A stretch of 64,000 bases of DNA from JADZAI01 sp964390465 (GCA_964390465.1 CAYMIJ010000005.1:128955-192954); one strand, 5' to 3'; positions 42,244 to 51,825 are shown, counted from the first letter of the stretch. Notes: generated by a model from the sequence alone, not told the origin. A program made the numbers and translations.

Positions 42244-43752
42244 TCAGTTCAGGTTCAGGCGGCGGTAGCTGAGTGCCTCTGCCACATGGGCGCGCGCGGT
42301 GGCGGCGCTGCCCGCCAGATCGGCGATCGTGCGGGCGACCCTCAGCGCCCTTGTATAGCCGCGCGCCGAAAGACGCATCTTCTCCGCCGCGTCGGCGAGC
42401 AACTGGCGCGCGTCGTTTTCCAGTTTCACGCCCTCGTTCAGGGCCTCGCCTTCCGCTTCCGCATTGGTGCGCATGGCGGTGCCGTCATAGCGCTGCGTCT
42501 GACGCGCCCGCGCCGCCGCCACCCGCGCGGCGACCTCAGCCGAACCTTCACACGGTGATGGCAGCGAAAGATCTGCGGCGCTCACTGCGGGCACCTCGAC
42601 ATGTAAATCGATGCGATCATAAAGAGGGCCTGAAATGCGCGACTGATAATCGGCCCCGCAGACCGGTGCCTTGCGACAGGCGAGCGCCGCATCGCCCAGA
42701 TAGCCGCATTTGCACGGGTTCATGGCGGCGACCAGCTGGACGCGGCTTGGATAGCGGATATGCGCGTTGGCGCGGGCAACCAGCGTCGAGCCCGTTTCCA
42801 GCGGCTGACGCAGCGAGTCGAGCACGCGCCGATCGAACTCCGGCAGCTCGTCCAGAAACAGAACACCCAGATGCGCCAAGCTCACCTCGCCGGGCTTCAC
42901 CTTGAGCCCGCCACCGGTCAGCGCCGCCATCGAGGCTGAATGGTGCGGCGCGCGGAACGGACGCCGCCGCCCGATCGCGCCGTCCTTCAGCTCACCGGCC
43001 AGCGACTGGATCATCGAGATTTCCAGCGCCTCGCGCGCATCAAGCGGTGGCAGCAGACCGGGCAGACGCGCCGCCAGCATCGATTTGCCGCTGCCCGGCG
43101 GGCCGATCATCAGCAGGTTGTGCCCACCCGCCGCAGTGATTTCCAAAGCACGCTTGGCGGTTTCCTGTCCGCGCACGTCTTTCAGATCGGGCAGCGCGCC
43201 ATCATCCGCCGCGAGCTTTGCTTCAGGCGCGCGCAGCACGCTGACGCCCTTATAGTGATTGATGAGCGCGATGAGGCTGGGCGCGGCGATGATCTCAACA
43301 CCGCCGATCCATGCCGCTTCCGGTCCGCACGCAACAGGACAGACCAGCGCCTTCTCTGATGTTGCCGCCGCCAGCGCCGCAGGCAACACACCCGCCACCG
43401 ATGTCACCTGCCCGTCCAGCGCCAGTTCGCCCAGCGCGATGGTGCGCATCAGGTCTTCCTGCGGAATGATGCCGAGTGCCCCCAGCAGTCCCATGGCGAT
43501 GGGCAGATCGTAATGGCTGCCTTCCTTGGGCATGTCGGCGGGTGCAAGGTTGATCACGATGCGCTTGGGCGGCAACGCCAACCCGATTGCATGAAGCGCC
43601 GACTTCACACGCTCCTGACTTTCAGCGACCGCCTTGTCGGGCAGGCCGACGATCATCATGCGATTGGCCCCGCCGGTGATCTGCACCTGCACGTCCACTT
43701 CGCGCGCCTCGATGCCTTCAAAAGCAACGGTGGAGACGCGCGTGACGCTCAT
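42244..43752 (-). CDS. comM: YifB/ComM family Mg-chelatase-like AAA+ ATPase
   Basis: 502 residues. N-terminal ChlI-like/Lon-type domain, Walker A GPPGSGKSMLAARL, Walker B LFLDELPEF, a Cys cluster CKCGYLGD...CRKAPVC, and a C-terminal Mg_chelatase_C domain ending in SYRRLN. ComM is a helicase that helps integrate DNA during natural transformation. The start overlaps dedA by 4 nt. Confidence 0.95.
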   Translation of the reverse strand: MSVTRVSTVAFEGIEAREVDVQVQITGGANRMMIVGLPDKAVAESQERVKSALHAIGLALPPKRIVINLAPADMPKEGSHYDLPIAMGLLGALGIIPQEDLMRTIALGELALDGQVTSVAGVLPAALAAATSEKALVCPVACGPEAAWIGGVEIIAAPSLIALINHYKGVSVLRAPEAKLAADDGALPDLKDVRGQETAKRALEITAAGGHNLLMIGPPGSGKSMLAARLPGLLPPLDAREALEISMIQSLAGELKDGAIGRRRPFRAPHHSASMAALTGGGLKVKPGEVSLAHLGVLFLDELPEFDRRVLDSLRQPLETGSTLVARANAHIRYPSRVQLVAAMNPCKCGYLGDAALACRKAPVCGADYQSRISGPLYDRIDLHVEVPAVSAADLSLPSPCEGSAEVAARVAAARARQTQRYDGTAMRTNAEAEGEALNEGVKLENDARQLLADAAEKMRLSARGYTRALRVARTIADLAGSAATARAHVAEALSYRRLNLN

Positions 43753-44423
43753 GCGGCAGGTGCCTTGCGCCGGGGTGGTCGATGGGCACGACGGCGCTGA
43801 CGCTCCAGCCGCATACGCTGCAGCTTGAAGCCCGCGGCCAGTACGAGCGCCAGCAGCACGACACCGGCCACGGTAACCGAAAGCCAGTGCGCCTCGCCCA
43901 GTGATTCCAGTTCAGCGAGACCTTTCACCGCGACCCAGCCCGGCGCCATCAGGGCGGGTGCCCACACGATGGCTGACAGAAGATTGGCGATGTGAAACTT
44001 GTGCTGGTTCATGCCGACTACGCCCGCCACCACCGGAATGGCGCAGCGCAGCGGCCCGAAGATGCGGCTGGCAAACACCGCCAGCGAGGCATAGCGCCGG
44101 AACATCACACGCGACCGTGCCACGCTGCGACGGTGGTTCTTCAGCGGCCAGCGATGGAAAATGCCCGGCCCCAGCCAGCGCCCCAGATAGTAGGAAATGA
44201 TATAGCCAAGCGCACCGCCCGCAATCGTGAAGCCCAGCATCGGCCACATCGGCAATGTGCCTGATGCAATCAGCCCGCCAACTGCGGCAAAAATCGGCGG
44301 CGCGGGCAGCAGAATCCCAACCACCGCGAGACACAGGAACAACGCGATACCACCCAGAATGGGGCCAGCCATATCCGCATGAGCGGCAATAAAAGCCAGA
44401 ACCTGATTGAGCAGCTCGGTCAT
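43749..44423 (-). CDS. DedA family membrane protein
   Basis: 224 residues. DedA pattern: helices, the FVGRYLG-like segment ISYYLGRWLGPGIF, then VFASRIFGPLRCAIPVVAGVVGM (conserved Arg and GP-R). DedA proteins are inner-membrane transporters linked to undecaprenyl phosphate or phospholipid recycling; which applies is not evident. Overlaps both gshB and comM by 4 nt. Confidence 0.92.
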   Translation of the reverse strand: MTELLNQVLAFIAAHADMAGPILGGIALFLCLAVVGILLPAPPIFAAVGGLIASGTLPMWPMLGFTIAGGALGYIISYYLGRWLGPGIFHRWPLKNHRRSVARSRVMFRRYASLAVFASRIFGPLRCAIPVVAGVVGMNQHKFHIANLLSAIVWAPALMAPGWVAVKGLAELESLGEAHWLSVTVAGVVLLALVLAAGFKLQRMRLERQRRRAHRPPRRKAPAA

Positions 44424-45364
44424 GCCGCCCGGCGCGCCTCGATGGCATCCCACACCAAAGCGGCGATGTCTGGCCCGCCGAAGCGGCGCACTTCGTGAAT
44501 GCCCGTGGGCGATGTCACGTTGATCTCCGTCAGCCAGTCACCGATCACGTCAATGCCCACGAAGATGAGGCCGCGCGCCTTCAGCTCCGGCCCAATGGCG
44601 TCGCAGATTTCGCGTTCGCGCGCCGACAGTTCGGTTTTTTCGGGCCGCCCGCCGACATGCATGTTGGAGCGCGCCTCGCCCGCCGCCGGCACGCGGTTGA
44701 TCGCACCGGCAACCACACCATCCACCAGAATGATGCGCTTATCGCCCTTGCGCACATCAGGCAGATATTTCTGCACGATCAGCGGTTCGCGCGAGAGCTT
44801 CTCGAACGTCTCCAGTAGCGAGCCGAGATTTTCATCCTCGGGCCGGATGCGGAACACGCCTGCACCGCCATTGCCGTAAAGCGGCTTGATGATGATATCG
44901 GCATGTTCCTCGCGGAAGGCGCGGATCGCCGCCCGGTCATTGGTGATGAGTGTCGGTGGCACGAGCTGAGGCCACAGCAGTGGAAACAGTTTTTCCGGCG
45001 CATCACGCACACTGCGCGGATCATTCACAACCAGCGTTTTGGGGTGGATGCGCTCCAGCACATAGGTGGTTGTCAGATACGCCATGTCATAAGGTGGATC
45101 CTGCCGCAGCAGCACGACGTCTATGGTGGCAAGGTCCACATTCTCAGCCTCGCTGAGTGTGACGTGATTGCCCTTTTCGGCCCGCACGGTAATGCGGTGG
45201 CCACGCGCCAGCACGCGCCCATCACGATAGGACAGATTCTTCGGCTCGTAATAGAAAAGTCCATGACCGCGCTTTTGCGCTTCAAGCGCCAGCGCAAAGG
45301 TGGAATCGCCGCTGATATCGATCTTCTCGATGGGGTCCATCTGGATGGCAACGGCGAGCGACAT
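44420..45364 (-). CDS. gshB: Glutathione synthetase
   Basis: 314 residues. N-terminal MDPIEKIDISGDSTFALALEAQKRGH is the GshB opening. ATP-grasp motifs follow: IIIKPLYGNGGAGVF, KRIILVDGVVAGAINR and INVTSPTGIHEV. Ligates gamma-glutamylcysteine with glycine. Lies downstream of yraN by about 57 nt and overlaps dedA by 4 nt. Confidence 0.98.
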   Translation of the reverse strand: MSLAVAIQMDPIEKIDISGDSTFALALEAQKRGHGLFYYEPKNLSYRDGRVLARGHRITVRAEKGNHVTLSEAENVDLATIDVVLLRQDPPYDMAYLTTTYVLERIHPKTLVVNDPRSVRDAPEKLFPLLWPQLVPPTLITNDRAAIRAFREEHADIIIKPLYGNGGAGVFRIRPEDENLGSLLETFEKLSREPLIVQKYLPDVRKGDKRIILVDGVVAGAINRVPAAGEARSNMHVGGRPEKTELSAREREICDAIGPELKARGLIFVGIDVIGDWLTEINVTSPTGIHEVRRFGGPDIAALVWDAIEARRAA

Positions 45365-45421
45365 GGGCTGGTCCTTACAACGCGGCCACCATCACGGGGC
45401 CTTACTTTCATTTCAAGCGGT

Positions 45422-45787
45422 TTACGTCCGCCAGGCGTCGATCACATGACGTGGCCAGAAGCGCCCCACCTCATGAAGCATGGCGTCGTAACGCATGGCG
45501 CAGGCGGCATAAACAGGGTTTTGCTTCACGAAATGCGCAGCGGCTCGCATCACCCGCGTCTGCTGTTCCGCGCTGATGGCATTGATGGCGGCTGTTTCAT
45601 CCGCGCGGGCCTTCACTTCCACAAAAACCAGCGTGTGGCCCTTGCGGGCGATGATGTCGACTTCCCCAAGCCCTGCCCCTTTCAGCGGGCGGAAGTTACG
45701 CGCCAGCACATGATAGAGCTTCAGACGTAACAGCCACACCGCACGGCGTTCAGCACTGCGCCCGCGTCTGTGGCGCGCATCAGCCAC
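45422..45787 (-). CDS. YraN/UPF0102 family endonuclease-like protein
   Basis: 121 residues. GRSAERRAVWLL at the start, then GEVDIIARKGHTLVFVEVKARAD with the D...E-x-K site of the PD-(D/E)XK fold, as in YraN. Function not firmly established. The start overlaps rsmI by 8 nt; the rsmI-yraN neighbourhood is conserved in many proteobacteria. Confidence 0.93.
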   Translation of the reverse strand: MADARHRRGRSAERRAVWLLRLKLYHVLARNFRPLKGAGLGEVDIIARKGHTLVFVEVKARADETAAINAISAEQQTRVMRAAAHFVKQNPVYAACAMRYDAMLHEVGRFWPRHVIDAWRT

Positions 45788-46715
45788 CGGCTTTCAATTC
45801 CAGCGCGCGGGCATAGACAGTGCGGCGTGGCAGACCCAGCGCGCCAGCCACCGCATCAGCGGCATCCTTCACGCGCATGGAGGCAAGCGCCTGCGTCAGC
45901 GCGCTGTCGAGGTCATGGCTATCTGCGTAACTGTCCTTGAGCGCGGGCGGGCCAATCACCAGCACGATTTCACCGCGCGTGATGTTGTCATCAACCCCTG
46001 CGGCAAGCTCTGCCAGAGTGCCGCGCCGGGTTTCCTCGTGCCGCTTGGTGATTTCCCGGCACACCACGGCGGGGCGCTCAGCGCCCAATATGGCCGCCAT
46101 GTCGTGCAGCGTTTCAACCACCCGGTGCGGTGCTTCAAAGAACACCAGCGCGGCATTCATGGTTTTCAGTTCCGCAAGTTCAGCCTGACGCGCACTGCGC
46201 TGGGCAGGCAGAAAGCCGGCGAACAGGGTGCGCGAGGCCGTCAGCCCCGAAACCGAAAGGGCGGCGGTCAATGCCGAAGCACCCGGCACGGCAAACACCT
46301 TGTGACCGTCCGCCGCCACGGCGGCGGCCAGTTCCGCGCCGGGGTCTGAAACATGCGGGGTGCCGGCATCCGTCACCAGCGCAACGGCTTCACCACGACG
46401 CAGCCGCGCAAGAATAACCGGCGTTGCGCGCGCCGCATTTTCCGCCCGATACGAGATCAATTTGGTGCCGATACCATGCAGCGCGAACAGCTTGGCGGTG
46501 ACGCGTGTGTCCTCCGCCGCCACAACATCGGCGCCCTGCAGCACATCCAGCGCCCGCAAAGTGATGTCGCGCGCATGACCGATTGGGGTCGCCGTCATAT
46601 AAAGGCCGCTTTCAAACTGTCCCTTGGGCGCAGCCGGTGCTTTACCTGCGCCCTTTGCGGCTTTAGCTTCCGCGCCGAATGCGCGGTCACGCGCTTTACG
46701 ATCAGACGAGGACAT
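45780..46715 (-). CDS. rsmI: 16S rRNA (cytidine(1402)-2'-O)-methyltransferase RsmI
   Basis: 311 residues. SAM-dependent TP-methylase: MTATPIGHARDITLRAL, VAAEDTRVTAKL, VTDAGTPHVSDPGAEL and FFEAPHRVVETL. A basic N-terminal extension of about 38 residues comes before it. Start codon shares bases with the divergent lpoA-like start. First gene of rsmI-yraN-gshB-dedA-comM. Confidence 0.96.
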   Translation of the reverse strand: MSSSDRKARDRAFGAEAKAAKGAGKAPAAPKGQFESGLYMTATPIGHARDITLRALDVLQGADVVAAEDTRVTAKLFALHGIGTKLISYRAENAARATPVILARLRRGEAVALVTDAGTPHVSDPGAELAAAVAADGHKVFAVPGASALTAALSVSGLTASRTLFAGFLPAQRSARQAELAELKTMNAALVFFEAPHRVVETLHDMAAILGAERPAVVCREITKRHEETRRGTLAELAAGVDDNITRGEIVLVIGPPALKDSYADSHDLDSALTQALASMRVKDAADAVAGALGLPRRTVYARALELKAGG

Positions 46716-46716
46716 G

Positions 46717-48081
46717 ATGGTTCATATTCAGGCGCTTCTGCGGACGGATACAGTCTCTAGCCGTCTTGCCCGCCGCCTCAAAGTCCTGTGTTCAGGCATG
46801 CTCATCGCCGGCGGTGTGCTGCTGGTGTCGGCTTGCCAGACATCGCCCTATGTCATTGATGGGCCATCGGCACGTCCAGCCACAGACGCGGCCCTCATTC
46901 CCGGCGTCGGACCGAACGCGATGGAAGGCGCGCCCGCCACTGGCGCACCCCAGCGTCTGGGCGGCAGTGGCGGCGGTGGCCCGCTGAAAGTCGCCGTTCT
47001 GGTCCCGCAATCGGGCCGTGGCCGCGACCTGGGCAAGCCGCTGATGGATGCCGCGCAGATGGCGCTGTTCGACAGTGGCCGCAGCGACATCACTATGATC
47101 GTCAAGGATACCGGGGCAGGTGCAGGCAGCGCGGCGCAGGCAGCCATCAATGAAGGGGCTGGGATCATCATCGGCCCGGTCTTCGCTGATGAGGTCAGTG
47201 CCGTGCGGGCGGCCGCGGCGCCTGCGGGCGTGCCGGTTCTCACCTTCTCGTCCGACGGCTCGGTCGGCGGTGGCGGCGTCTACACGATGAGCTTCCCGCT
47301 GGAAGAAGAAGTGCGCGCCATCGTCAACTATGCGGCATCTCAGAACCTGACGCGCTATGCCATCATGGCACCGGGCGATGCTTATGGCAGCCGGGCGTCG
47401 ATGGCCTTTGAAAAGGATGTAACCGGGATCGGCGGTCAGATCGTCGCCAATGTGACCTTCGGCGGCGCGAAAGAAGCGCTGTATCCTTATGTGCTGCAGC
47501 TTGAGGGTAAGCAGTTCGACGCGGTTTTCGTGCCTGCCGGTGGCTCGAGCCTGCGTGCCATTGCCGAGATGCTGCGTTTCGGCCCGCCCGCGCCCGGCGC
47601 ACCCACGCCGCTGACCGATGAACAGAAGGCCGCAGGTGTCGCGCCGCCGCCGCCCGTCGCCCCCAGCCGCCGCGCCCAGCTGCCGGCTGAGTTCACATTG
47701 CTCGGCACCGGATTGTGGGATGAAGGCACCAACGGCTCGTCGAGCGGCCTGAATCGCGGCGTGTTTGCCGCACCTGAGCCCGGCACGCGCGAGAATTTCG
47801 GCATGCGCTTTGAAGGCGTCTATGGCTATCGCCCGCCGCGTGTTGCCAGCCTTGGCTATGATGCGATGACGCTGGCCACCGCCGTGGCCGGTGGCATGCC
47901 GGGACAGGGGATCAGCCAGAACAGCATCACCAATCCGAACGGCTTTGACGGCGTGGATGGCATTTTCCGCTTCCTGCCCAATGGCCGCATTCAGCGCGGG
48001 CTCGCCATCATTCAGGCAACCGGCGGTGGTTTTCAGGTGATCAAGCCCGCGCCTTACACATTCCAGACGCCGGGTTCATGA
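46717..48081 (+). CDS. Penicillin-binding protein activator (LpoA-like lipoprotein)
   Basis: 454 residues. Lipoprotein signal with lipobox LVSAC (Cys40). The body is a type 1 periplasmic-binding fold: VAVLVPQSGRGRDLGKPLMDAAQMALFDSG, GAGIIIGPVFADEVSAVRA, VLTFSSDGS. This is the YraM/LpoA C-terminal domain; the TPR domain of enterobacterial LpoA is missing, as in other alphaproteobacteria. Activates PBP1-type enzymes. GAGG lies 5 nt before this ATG; another ATG at 46714 is adjacent. Divergent from rsmI. Confidence 0.9.
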   Translation: MVHIQALLRTDTVSSRLARRLKVLCSGMLIAGGVLLVSACQTSPYVIDGPSARPATDAALIPGVGPNAMEGAPATGAPQRLGGSGGGGPLKVAVLVPQSGRGRDLGKPLMDAAQMALFDSGRSDITMIVKDTGAGAGSAAQAAINEGAGIIIGPVFADEVSAVRAAAAPAGVPVLTFSSDGSVGGGGVYTMSFPLEEEVRAIVNYAASQNLTRYAIMAPGDAYGSRASMAFEKDVTGIGGQIVANVTFGGAKEALYPYVLQLEGKQFDAVFVPAGGSSLRAIAEMLRFGPPAPGAPTPLTDEQKAAGVAPPPPVAPSRRAQLPAEFTLLGTGLWDEGTNGSSSGLNRGVFAAPEPGTRENFGMRFEGVYGYRPPRVASLGYDAMTLATAVAGGMPGQGISQNSITNPNGFDGVDGIFRFLPNGRIQRGLAIIQATGGGFQVIKPAPYTFQTPGS

Positions 48082-48103
48082 CGTAACGCTCATGAACGTG
48101 TTC

Positions 48104-48131
48104 AAAGCCCGCCGCAAACGGCGGGCTTTTT
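48104..48131 (+). terminator. Intrinsic terminator of the lpoA-like gene
   Basis: AAAGCCCGCCG, CAAA loop, CGGCGGGCTTT then TTT. 11-bp stem, 22 nt after the stop and just beyond the convergent hemW end. Confidence 0.9.
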
Positions 48132-49297
48132 CATGGCCGTGCCAATTCGGCAGCGAGCGTATTCAGCACCACGCGGCCCGCAGGTGAGGCAATCAGGCGG
48201 TCACCGCGCAGCACCAGCAGACCTTCTTTCTGGAAGTCCTCAATGCGGTCAGTATTCATCGCCCGGCCCGCGAGATGCTGATAGCGCGCAAGGCTGAGAC
48301 CCTCGCTGAGGCGCAGCGCCATCACGAGATACTCACTCGCCTGATCGGCCTCAGCCACCGCCTCGCACTGGATCAGCCCATCACCGCGCTCAGCTACCGT
48401 GGCGAGCCAGCGTTCGGGCAGACGGTCGGTGGCGGTCGCCATCAGCCGCCCGTCCATCGCCACGCGGCCATGCGCACCCGGCCCCACCCCAATGAATGTG
48501 CCATAGCGCCAGTAAACGAGATTGTGCTGCGATTCACGGCCCGGCGCGGCGTGATTGGAGATTTCATACTGGGGCAGGCCATGCGCTGCCGTCACCTGCT
48601 GCGTGACATCATACAGCACGGCCGCACGATCATCATCCAGTTGCGGGAAACGCCCGGCACGTTGCAGCACACCAAACGGTGTGCCGTCCTCGATGGTGAG
48701 CTGATAGAGCGAGAGATGATCCGCCGCGAGACGGATCGCCTCGGTCAGTTCCTTCTCCCACGCGGCTTCGTCCTGTCCGGGGCGCGCATAGATGAGATCA
48801 AAGGATGTGCGCGGGAAAATCTGGCGCGCCAGGGCAAAGGCAGCGCGCGCTTCTGTCACACTGTGCCAGCGTCCCAGTGCTTTGAGGTCAGCATCGTTCA
48901 GGGCCTGAATGCCGACCGACACGCGATTGACGCCTGCTGCGCGATAATCGGCAAAGCGCGCGGCATCGGTCGAGGTCGGGTTCGCTTCCAGCGTGATTTC
49001 AATGTCACCTGCAAATGCAAACAGTTTGGCGGCGGCATCAATCGCCGCAGCGACCGCTGCACCCGGCATCAGTGATGGCGTGCCGCCACCGAAGAAAATC
49101 GAATCCAGAACAGGCCGCTGGTCCATACGCGCCGCGATGGTTTTCATCTCGCGTACCAGCCCCTGCGCATAGGCCATCGCATCAACGCCGCCCGCCCGCA
49201 CATGGCTGTTGAAATCGCAATAGGGGCACTTCGCCGCACAGAAGGGCCAATGCACATAAAGCGCAAAACCGCCCTCGCTTTGGCGCGGCTTGGTCAC
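48131..49297 (-). CDS. hemW: Radical SAM haem chaperone HemW (coproporphyrinogen III oxidase-like)
   Basis: 388 residues. FeS motif CAAKCPYCDFNSH (CxxxCxxC), SIFFGGGTPSLMP, RVSVGIQALNDADLKALGR, and the C-terminal HemN_C domain. HemW lacks oxidase activity and inserts haem. It starts at a GTG that overlaps the rdgB stop by 4 nt. Third gene of rph-rdgB-hemW. Confidence 0.95.
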   Translation of the reverse strand: MTKPRQSEGGFALYVHWPFCAAKCPYCDFNSHVRAGGVDAMAYAQGLVREMKTIAARMDQRPVLDSIFFGGGTPSLMPGAAVAAAIDAAAKLFAFAGDIEITLEANPTSTDAARFADYRAAGVNRVSVGIQALNDADLKALGRWHSVTEARAAFALARQIFPRTSFDLIYARPGQDEAAWEKELTEAIRLAADHLSLYQLTIEDGTPFGVLQRAGRFPQLDDDRAAVLYDVTQQVTAAHGLPQYEISNHAAPGRESQHNLVYWRYGTFIGVGPGAHGRVAMDGRLMATATDRLPERWLATVAERGDGLIQCEAVAEADQASEYLVMALRLSEGLSLARYQHLAGRAMNTDRIEDFQKEGLLVLRGDRLIASPAGRVVLNTLAAELARP

Positions 49298-49899
49298 CGG
49301 AAGCAGGCCGCGATCAGCTGCGCGAAAGCAACGGCGCGATGACTGATCGCGTGTTTTTCCTCTGGCTCCATTTCGGCCAGCGTGCGCGCATCACCATCGG
49401 CCACGAAGATCGGGTCATAGCCAAAACCCTTCTCACCACGCGGCGGAAAGGTCAGCTGTCCATGCAGGTGGCCCTCGAAGGTTTCGCAATGCCCATCCGG
49501 GAAGGCGAGGCTGAGCGCGCACACAAAATGCGCCCGCGATGAGGCAAGGCCCTTGGCGGCGAGTTCACGCTCCACCCGCGCCATCGCATCGCTGAAGTCC
49601 TTGCGCTCACCCGCCCAGCGCGCCGAATAGATGCCGGGCGCACCGTCCAGCGAAGCCACGCACAGGCCGGAATCATCGGCCAGTGCCACAGCACCCGAAG
49701 CCAGCGCCGCCGCCTTTGCCTTTAACTCGGCATTGGCGATGAAGGTCGTGCCGGTCTCTTCCGGTTCCGGCAGGCCCAGCTCGCCTGCCGCAATCAATTC
49801 ATCCGTGTAGGGATGAAACAGTTCTTTCAGCTCACGCAGCTTGCCCTTGTTATGGGTCGCCACGACCAGCCGTCCGCCCGGAAAGCGGCGATGCATCAT
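49294..49899 (-). CDS. rdgB: XTP/dITP diphosphatase
   Basis: 201 residues. ATHNKGKLRELKEL, ALADDSGLCVASLDGAPGIYSARWAG, FGYDPIFV and KHAISHRAVAF are the Ham1/RdgB motifs. Removes non-canonical purine nucleotides. Overlaps rph by 4 nt (ATGA) and hemW by 4 nt. Confidence 0.97.
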   Translation of the reverse strand: MMHRRFPGGRLVVATHNKGKLRELKELFHPYTDELIAAGELGLPEPEETGTTFIANAELKAKAAALASGAVALADDSGLCVASLDGAPGIYSARWAGERKDFSDAMARVERELAAKGLASSRAHFVCALSLAFPDGHCETFEGHLHGQLTFPPRGEKGFGYDPIFVADGDARTLAEMEPEEKHAISHRAVAFAQLIAACFR

Positions 49900-50615
49900 A
49901 ACGATGCCAGCGCCTTTTTCTGTGCCGCGACCAGTTCGCTGACGCCTTTGCGCGCCAGCCCCATCAGCTTCAGGAACATTTCCTCGCTGAACGGGTCTTT
50001 TTCGGCGGTGCCCTGAATCTCGACAATGCCGCCCGATCCGGTCAGCACGAAATTGGCATCCGTTTCTGCCGATGAGTCCTCGTCATAATCGAGGTCCAGA
50101 ACAGCAGCACCGTCATGGATACCGCAGGAAATCGCCGCGACATGATCTTTCAACGGAATGTCCTTGAGCGCGCCGATCTTCTGCATGCGGTGAAAGCACT
50201 GATGCAGCGCCACATAGGCCCCGGTGATCGCCGCCGTGCGCGTGCCGCCATCGGCCTGGATGACATCGCAGTCCACCTGGATCTGCCGCTCGCCAAAGCC
50301 CGTGAGGTTCGTCACCGCCCGCAGCGAGCGCCCGATCAGGCGCTGGATTTCCTGCGTGCGACCCGACTGCTTGCCCTGCGCCGCCTCGCGCCGCATGCGT
50401 TCGTGGGTGGAGCGCGGCAGCATGCCGTATTCCGCCGTCACCCAGCCTTTGCCGGTATTGCGCAGGAAAGGCGGCACGCCTTCATCAAGGCTGGCGGTCA
50501 CCAGCACATGGGTGTCACCGAAGCGGGCCATGCAAGACCCTTCGGCGTGTTTTGAAAAACCCATCTCCAGCGAGACGGAACGAAGCTGATCGGGCAGACG
50601 CCCTGATGGACGCAT
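49896..50615 (-). CDS. rph: Ribonuclease PH
   Basis: 239 residues. RPSGRLPDQLRSVSLEMGFSKHAEGSCMARFGDTHVLVTAS, then GRTQEIQRLIGRSLRAV and CDVIQADGGTRTAAITGAYVAL are the phosphorolytic exonuclease motifs. Trims tRNA 3' ends. It is divergent from hrcA with 99 nt between them, the arrangement usual in alphaproteobacteria. Confidence 0.98.
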   Translation of the reverse strand: MRPSGRLPDQLRSVSLEMGFSKHAEGSCMARFGDTHVLVTASLDEGVPPFLRNTGKGWVTAEYGMLPRSTHERMRREAAQGKQSGRTQEIQRLIGRSLRAVTNLTGFGERQIQVDCDVIQADGGTRTAAITGAYVALHQCFHRMQKIGALKDIPLKDHVAAISCGIHDGAAVLDLDYDEDSSAETDANFVLTGSGGIVEIQGTAEKDPFSEEMFLKLMGLARKGVSELVAAQKKALASL

Positions 50616-50645
50616 GGGTTAACCTCTTGGATCCTATGGAGTCCC

Positions 50646-50677
50646 CTTGAATGGACGGGGGCTGAGGGCTACCTACC
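50646..50677 (+). promoter_or_regulatory. Weak sigma-32-like element upstream of hrcA
   Basis: CTTG (50646-50649), 18-nt spacer, GCTACCTACC. The right part shares GCTACCTA with the better dnaK promoter (54388-54395), but the spacing and -10 box are poor. Only a candidate. Confidence 0.25.
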
Positions 50678-50714
50678 CCTCTCACCCGCACCAACGCAAT
50701 CTCTTGCCGGAGCC

Positions 50715-51806
50715 ATGACGCTCAACGATCCCCTGCTTGGTCTTGCCGCCTCTGCCGCCAGCGCCCCGCTGGCCGAGCGGACACGCGAGATTTTCCGGCG
50801 CATTGTCGAGACCTATCTCGACACGGGCGAGCCGGTGGGTTCGCGCACGCTGTCGCAGCGTCTGTCGGTTTCGCTTTCGCCAGCCTCGGTGCGTAACGTG
50901 ATGGCCGATCTGGAACAGGCGGGCCTCATCACCGCGCCCCACACCAGCGCCGGTCGGGTACCCACCCAGCTGGGGCTGCGCTTTTTCGTCGACGGCCTGC
51001 TGGAGATCGGGGCGCTGTCTGAAACCGAACGCCGGGCCATTGAAGGTCAGATCGCCGGATCATCGCGTGATGTCGCCTCGCTGCTGGGCGAGGCGACCGC
51101 ACTTCTGTCGGGCCTGTCACACTGCGCTGGCCTTGTCGTCACACCCACCCGCGAGCGCGTGCTGCGCCATGTCGAGTTCGTCTCCGCAGGGCCGGGCCGG
51201 GTTCTGGTCATTCTGGTGGCGGAAGACGGCTCGGTTGAAAACCGCATCATAGACGCGCCGCTCGGACTGCCATCCTCGGCGTTGACGGAAGCCGGCAATT
51301 TCCTTTCCCACAGACTGCGCGGGCGCACACTGGACGATGTGCGAGGCCTGGTGCGGGCCGAGCTGGAAAGCCACCGCATGGAAGTCGATCAGCTCGCAGC
51401 AAGGCTGGTTGAGGCGGGCCTTGCCGACTGGAGCGGCGGGGGCGATGCCTTTGCCCGTTCGCTCATCGTGCGCGGTCAGGCGCATTTGCTGGATGACGTT
51501 ACGGCGAGTGACGATCTGGAGCGCATCCGCCGCCTGTTCGATGACCTGGAGCGCAAGCAGGATGTCATCCAGTTGCTCGATCTCGCCAAGGCCGCCGACG
51601 GCGTTTCGATTTTCATTGGGTCCGAGAACAAGCTTTTCTCGCTCTCCGGCTCGTCGGTCATCGTCTCGCCCTATCGTGATGCGCAGGACCGCATCGTCGG
51701 GGCGATCGGCGTGATCGGCCCGACGCGCATCAATTATGCGCGCATCATTCCCATGGTGGATTACACCGCCCGCGTGCTGGGTCGCCTGATCGGCGCACCG
51801 GCTTGA
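50715..51806 (+). CDS. hrcA: Heat-inducible transcription repressor HrcA
   Basis: 363 residues. N-terminal winged helix (RTREIFRRIVETYLDTGEPVGSRTLSQRLSVSLSPASVRNVMADLEQAGLI), THSSAGR-like segment TSAGRVPTQLGLRFFV and the C-terminal GPTRINYARIIPMVDYTARVL. HrcA normally binds CIRCE sites; no CIRCE was seen in this window. grpE follows after 19 nt, giving the usual hrcA-grpE pair. Confidence 0.97.
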   Translation: MTLNDPLLGLAASAASAPLAERTREIFRRIVETYLDTGEPVGSRTLSQRLSVSLSPASVRNVMADLEQAGLITAPHTSAGRVPTQLGLRFFVDGLLEIGALSETERRAIEGQIAGSSRDVASLLGEATALLSGLSHCAGLVVTPTRERVLRHVEFVSAGPGRVLVILVAEDGSVENRIIDAPLGLPSSALTEAGNFLSHRLRGRTLDDVRGLVRAELESHRMEVDQLAARLVEAGLADWSGGGDAFARSLIVRGQAHLLDDVTASDDLERIRRLFDDLERKQDVIQLLDLAKAADGVSIFIGSENKLFSLSGSSVIVSPYRDAQDRIVGAIGVIGPTRINYARIIPMVDYTARVLGRLIGAPA

Positions 51807-51825
51807 ACCCTGAACGGATGTCTTC

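Noticed and set aside
50616..50714. CIRCE operator for HrcA in the rph-hrcA spacer or before dnaK
   Set aside because: No TTAGCACTC-N9-GAGTGCTAA-like repeat was found in either region; HrcA targets must be elsewhere (typically groESL).
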